From contig JBJOII010000055.1 in the NCBI GenBank assembly GCA_046047235.1, positions 1 to 24,815 on the forward strand: a stretch of DNA of 24,815 nucleotides. The letters run 5' to 3'. Under the pieces are notes generated by a model that was not told the DNA's origin, made no database searches, and saw only the letters and a program-made list of their open reading frames with translations. The position numbers and the translations under genes are program-made. This DNA comes from JBMTVN01 sp046047235. Lineage in GTDB: Bacteria; Verrucomicrobiota; Verrucomicrobiia; Limisphaerales; JAHDYP01. Shown in pieces: positions 21,224-24,815 of the stretch. How positions within the stretch are numbered: position 1 is the first letter of the stretch; each line of letters opens with the position of its first letter.

Positions 21224-22656
21224 GCCCGGATAAATCGCTGGAGATTCAGGAGGTGTTGCGTCGGGCCCAGGACTGGCGATGGAAGTTGGGCGGGGAGGTG
21301 CATGAGCGGTTTGCAGAGACCTTGTATACGGAGGCGTCCAGTTTGGCGGGGAGGGCGGTGAGTCGTCCGGGTGAGAAGCGTCGGTTTGATTTGGACCGGG
21401 CGATTGACAAGGTGGTGACGAGCCGGTTGTGGGGTATTCCCTTGATGGTGCTGCTCTTTTCCCTGGTTTTCTGGATTACGATCAGTGCGGCGAACGTGCC
21501 GTCGGGTTTCCTGGGTTGGTTATTGGTGGACAAGGGGCATGCGTGGCTGTCGGGGGTGACGGAGGGGCTGGGATTACCTTGGTGGTTACGGGGTGTGATG
21601 GTGGACGGGGTTTATTTGGCCACGGCGTGGGTGATTGCGGTGATGCTTCCGCCGATGGCGATTTTCTTTCCCCTGTTCACGTTGCTGGAGGATTTCGGGT
21701 ATTTGCCGCGGGTGGCTTTCAATCTGGACAACGTGTTTCGTCGGGCTGGCGCGCATGGGAAGCAGGCATTGAGCATGATGATGGGTTTTGGGTGCAATGC
21801 TGCGGGGGTGGTGGCGACGCGGATTATTGACAGTCCGAGGGAGCGGTTGATTGCGATGGTGACGAACAACTTTGCTTTATGCAACGGGAGGTGGCCGACG
21901 CAGATTTTGGTGGCGAGTTTATTTATTGGGGCGCTGGTTCCGGGTTACCTGGGTGGGCTGGTTTCTGCGCTGGCGGTGGTGGGGGTGGCGTTGTTGGGGG
22001 TAGTTTTTTCGTTAGTGGTATCGTGGATGTTATCCCGCACCGTATTGCGTGGTGAGGTTTCGGCTTTCTCGTTGGAGTTACCGCCGTATCGGCCGCCGCG
22101 GTTTTGGCAGACACTGTATACTTCATTGATTGACCGGACGGTGTTTGTGTTATGGCGGGCGATGGTCTTTGCAGTTCCGGCTGGTGTGGTGATTTGGCTG
22201 GTCGGGAATGTCCAGTGGGGTGGGGTGAGTGTAGCGGAGCGGGTGGTGGGCTGGCTGGATCCGGTGGGGATATTACTGGGGCTGAATGGTGTGATCCTGT
22301 TGGCTTACATTATTGCGATTCCGGCCAATGAGATTGTGGTGCCGACCGTTTTGATGCTGACGGTGCTGACGGTACGGGAGTTATCGGGGTTGGGGGCCGG
22401 GGCCGGGGTGATGTTTGAGCTGGATTCGGAGCGGGACACGTATCGGATTCTGGAGGCGGGGGGTTGGAGTGTGCTGACGGGGGTGAATCTGATGCTGTTC
22501 AGTCTGTTGCATAATCCGTGCAGCACGACGCTTTACACTATTTACAAGGAATCGGGCTCATGGAAGTGGATGGTGCTGGCGGCGGTGTTACCACTGGCCA
22601 TGGGATTTGGGGTGACGTTCTTTGTTGCCCAGATTTGGCGGCTTCTGGGTGGTTGA
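21220..22656 (+). CDS. feoB: FeoB C-terminal permease protein (split FeoB, part 2)
   Basis: This 478-residue protein begins with a soluble helical stretch (about 1-65), the tail of the FeoB helical domain, and continues with about ten membrane segments forming two Gate repeats. MMGFGCNAAGVVATRII (about 187-203, Cys192) in Gate 1, LLEDFGYLPRVAFNLDNVFRRAG just before it, and LLHNPCSTTLYTIYKESGSWKW near the C-terminus (Gate 2, with Cys) are FeoB hallmarks. It should conduct Fe2+ across the inner membrane. Translation starts four bases inside the end of feoB1 (ATGA), in the -1 frame relative to it, with its own ribosome site. Together the two products equal one FeoB of about 750 residues. Confidence 0.94.
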   Translation: MSPDKSLEIQEVLRRAQDWRWKLGGEVHERFAETLYTEASSLAGRAVSRPGEKRRFDLDRAIDKVVTSRLWGIPLMVLLFSLVFWITISAANVPSGFLGWLLVDKGHAWLSGVTEGLGLPWWLRGVMVDGVYLATAWVIAVMLPPMAIFFPLFTLLEDFGYLPRVAFNLDNVFRRAGAHGKQALSMMMGFGCNAAGVVATRIIDSPRERLIAMVTNNFALCNGRWPTQILVASLFIGALVPGYLGGLVSALAVVGVALLGVVFSLVVSWMLSRTVLRGEVSAFSLELPPYRPPRFWQTLYTSLIDRTVFVLWRAMVFAVPAGVVIWLVGNVQWGGVSVAERVVGWLDPVGILLGLNGVILLAYIIAIPANEIVVPTVLMLTVLTVRELSGLGAGAGVMFELDSERDTYRILEAGGWSVLTGVNLMLFSLLHNPCSTTLYTIYKESGSWKWMVLAAVLPLAMGFGVTFFVAQIWRLLGG

Positions 22657-22705
22657 ATTTCTTTTTGCTCCCCTTCGTCAATTCTGGTGCAATGACGCGC
22701 CTAGC

Positions 22706-23410
22706 ATGAACAAGACCTTTATGAGAATGAACTTTTGTATTTCAGGGCGGGCGGTTGCCGCGTTGGCGGCGGCTGCGGTGATGAGCAGTGGTGCGGTGCG
22801 CCTGGTGGCGGCCGACATGGCTCCTCTTGACATTCAGCTACCGATTCCGGCGTTTATGGGGACGCCGACGGACATTCCGATGACGGAACATATTGAGAAG
22901 CCTTCGGACAAGCCGAGGGCACCGTTTATGGCTCCGAAAGGAACGGCTTTACTGTCCTTGGACAAGTCGGTGACCAGCAGCGACAAGAACCCGATTAACG
23001 GGTATCCGGAGCTGGTGACCGACGGGGACAAGGAAGCGGGCGACTCCAGCGTGTTGGAGCTGCATCGCAAGCTGCAGTGGGTGCAGATTGATCTGGAGTC
23101 CGCTGCGAAGATTTACGCTGTGGTTTTGTGGCATGCGCATGACACCCCTCAGGTGGTGCATGATGTGATTGTGCAGGTGGCGGACGATGCGGATTTCACT
23201 CAGAACGTGCGCACCCTTTACAACAACGACTATGACAACAGCGCGGGTTTGGGTGTGGGCAAGGACAAGGAGTATTTTGAGAACTACGAGGGGCGTTTGG
23301 TTGACGCGAAGGGTGAGAAGGGGCAGTTCATTCGGTGTTACAGCAAGGGCAGCACCTACACCGCGTTGAACCGCTACACGGAGATTGAGGTTTACGGCGT
23401 TGCCGAATGA
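22706..23410 (+). CDS. Secreted discoidin/F5-8 type C-like protein
   Basis: From the ATG at 22706 the protein has 234 residues with a signal region (about 1-35, ISGRAVAALAAAAVMSSGAVRLVAA). Residues about 75-234 look like a galactose-binding/discoidin beta sandwich: PELVTDGDKEAGD, LQWVQIDLESAAKIYAVVLWH, VQVADDADFT, GQFIRCYSKGS and RYTEIEVYG follow the usual strand order. It should bind sugar or cell-surface material in the periplasm or on the outer membrane; no enzyme domain is attached. The in-frame start at 22622 lies inside the feoB2 gene and adds no signal features, so it was rejected. The stop overlaps the next gene by four bases. Confidence 0.8.
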   Translation: MNKTFMRMNFCISGRAVAALAAAAVMSSGAVRLVAADMAPLDIQLPIPAFMGTPTDIPMTEHIEKPSDKPRAPFMAPKGTALLSLDKSVTSSDKNPINGYPELVTDGDKEAGDSSVLELHRKLQWVQIDLESAAKIYAVVLWHAHDTPQVVHDVIVQVADDADFTQNVRTLYNNDYDNSAGLGVGKDKEYFENYEGRLVDAKGEKGQFIRCYSKGSTYTALNRYTEIEVYGVAE

Positions 23411-24815
23411 GGTCGGCGATAGCTCTTGGGCTACTGTTGGTATGTTTTGGGGCGCTCGTCCTGCGGCTTCCGCAGCTTGGCGAGCGCCCTATGCATACGG
23501 ATGAGTCTGTTCACGCGATTAAGTTTCTGGGGTTATGGGAGCGTGGGGAGTATCGGTATGATCCGCATGAGTATCATGGGCCGACTTTGTATTATGCGAC
23601 GTTGCCGTGGGTATGGTTGCGTGGGGTCGGGGACCGGGGGGAATTGACCGAGTCGGATTTGCGTTGGGTGGCGGTCGTCTTTGGGGTGGGGTTGGTTGGG
23701 TTATTGGGGTTGGTGGTTCCATTTCAGGGGTGGAGGGGTGTTTTGGTGGCGGCGGTATTGACGGCGGTTTCACCGAGCATGGTGTTTTACAGCCGGTATT
23801 TCATACACGAGATGATGCTCGTGTTTTTCACGTTTGGTTTTCTGGCCTGTTTGTGGAGGTATGCGTGCGGGCGTGAGCGGCACTGGCTGTTGGGGGCTGC
23901 GGCTTTTCTGGCGTTGATGCAGGCCACGAAGGAGACATATGTCTTCAACGTGGTCGCGGTGGTGGCGGGTTTTGCGGGGGTTTATGGGTGGGGACGGTTT
24001 CGGTGTGAGGACAGCTGCAGGTTGAGTGTAAGGAGGCAGGATTTGTTGTGGGGTTTGGGGGTGTTTCTGGTGGTGAGCACGGTGTTGTTCACTTCGTTTT
24101 TCCAGAATTGGCGTGGGCCGTTGGATGCCTGGCTGACGTATGGTCCATGGATTAGCCGTGCGGAGGGGCAGAGTCCGCATGTGCACTCGTGGAGCTACTA
24201 CTGGGAGATTCTGCTTTATACCAAGCGTGGAGGAGGGCCGGTTTGGAGTGAGGCAGCTATTGCTGTTTTGGCGTTGGCGGGAGTGGTTGGGAGTATGCGG
24301 GTGCGGGGGATGGAGAGGCGGACTGCACTTTGGGGGCGGTTTTTGGCCTTTTACACCCTGGTGTTGTCGGCGATTTACACATTGATTCCGTACAAGACAC
24401 CTTGGTGTGTGCTGGGTTTTTGGCATGGGTGGATTTTGTTGGCTGGTCTGGGTGTTGTGTGGCTTTGGGACTTGTGGCGGCATGTGGTTTGGCGTGTGGC
24501 TTTGGGGGGATGTGTGGTGGTGGCCTGCGCGAACCTGGGTCAGCAGGCTTATCGTTCGGCGACGCGGTACGCGGACAGCCAACGCAATCCGTATGTGTAT
24601 GCGCACACCGTGGCGAGCTTGCTGGAGCTGGTGGAGTTGGTGGAGTCCGTTGCGGCGGTGCACTCGGGAGACGATGCGCCGGTCATCAAGGTGATGGCAG
24701 GCGGGGGTGATTACTGGCCGTTGCCGTGGTATTTGCGGAGTTATCGGGTCGGGTGGTATGGGGGTGTGCCGGGGGAGGCGGGTGAGGCGTTGGCTGATAT
24801 TGTGATTGCCTCGCC
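23407..24815 (+). CDS. Agl23/TIGR03663-type multi-pass membrane protein (GT39-like), cut by the window edge
   Basis: About 469 codons are visible before the window ends; no stop is reached. The start has a signal-anchor helix followed by the acidic pair HTDESVHA (Asp32, Glu33), then YRYDPHEYHGPTLYY (about 49-63), the diagnostic opening of the TIGR03663/Agl23 family of flippase-associated glycosyltransferase-like proteins. Further features include SPSMVFYSRYFIHEMMLVFF, LMQATKETYVFN and IPYKTPWCVLGFWHG, separated by hydrophobic segments. It probably handles lipid-linked sugars in the inner membrane. The ATGA overlap with the discoidin-like gene suggests a joint function in surface glycans. Confidence 0.88.
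   Translation, partial: MRSAIALGLLLVCFGALVLRLPQLGERPMHTDESVHAIKFLGLWERGEYRYDPHEYHGPTLYYATLPWVWLRGVGDRGELTESDLRWVAVVFGVGLVGLLGLVVPFQGWRGVLVAAVLTAVSPSMVFYSRYFIHEMMLVFFTFGFLACLWRYACGRERHWLLGAAAFLALMQATKETYVFNVVAVVAGFAGVYGWGRFRCEDSCRLSVRRQDLLWGLGVFLVVSTVLFTSFFQNWRGPLDAWLTYGPWISRAEGQSPHVHSWSYYWEILLYTKRGGGPVWSEAAIAVLALAGVVGSMRVRGMERRTALWGRFLAFYTLVLSAIYTLIPYKTPWCVLGFWHGWILLAGLGVVWLWDLWRHVVWRVALGGCVVVACANLGQQAYRSATRYADSQRNPYVYAHTVASLLELVELVESVAAVHSGDDAPVIKVMAGGGDYWPLPWYLRSYRVGWYGGVPGEAGEALADIVIAS

Noticed and set aside
21190..21230. FeoB split explained as a sequencing frameshift
   Set aside because: Not excluded, but the separate ribosome site and the exact ATGA overlap match the style of other junctions in the window, so two real genes are preferred.
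22622..22705. Earlier start for the discoidin-like protein
   Set aside because: It lies partly inside the FeoB permease gene, and a good signal peptide begins at 22706.

Overview
The window is high-GC bacterial DNA, most likely chromosomal and most likely from the Verrucomicrobiota. This is inferred from the mix of gene families, not from a marker gene: a Tat-exported TIM-barrel sugar epimerase, a secreted GH78 rhamnosidase, a secreted PQQ-type sugar dehydrogenase fused to a c-type cytochrome module, the hopanoid pair HpnH/HpnJ, a split FeoB and an Agl23/TIGR03663 membrane protein. There are no rRNA or tRNA genes and no CRISPR array. The + strand is rich in G and T even where genes lie on the - strand, so the two gene orientations use visibly different codons.

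Positions 1-940 are a repeat-rich, gene-poor stretch. It holds tandem heptamers, a CGATAC hexamer run, a 30-base direct repeat and one decayed-looking reading frame. From 941 to 8026 lies a carbohydrate-oriented block: the epimerase (-), an outer-membrane PagL-like lipid A deacylase (+), the GH78 alpha-L-rhamnosidase (-) and the glucose/sorbosone dehydrogenase-cytochrome c fusion (-). Positions 8027-8356 are again repetitive and end in an IS3-type transposase scrap that runs into the end of a HAD phosphatase gene. HAD, EVE-domain and TPR genes (8289-10023, -) follow, then yggS and a small unknown gene (+), a ChaA-type calcium/proton antiporter (+) and a small lipoprotein (-).

A strong sigma70-like promoter just upstream of 12929 drives a short lipoprotein gene, then hpnH and hpnJ, ending at a hairpin terminator near 16000. 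HpnH joins adenosine to the hopene skeleton and HpnJ builds the cyclitol ether head group, so this is a side-chain module of hopanoid synthesis; the cyclase and other hpn genes are not in the window. Positions 16069-18969 carry a likely - strand operon: a pentapeptide-repeat protein, a GalU-like protein that has lost its nucleotide-binding loop, and an RhlE-type DEAD-box helicase.

Positions 19338-22656 are an iron-uptake operon of three genes joined by 4-base ATGA overlaps. It encodes a predicted membrane-anchored DtxR-type regulator fused to two FeoA-like SH3 domains, then FeoB split into a GTPase protein and a permease protein. This is the most unusual system seen: sensor, FeoA partner and GTPase/permease appear arranged to sit together at the membrane. 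The window ends with a secreted discoidin-like protein overlapping an Agl23-like multi-pass membrane protein that runs off the right edge.
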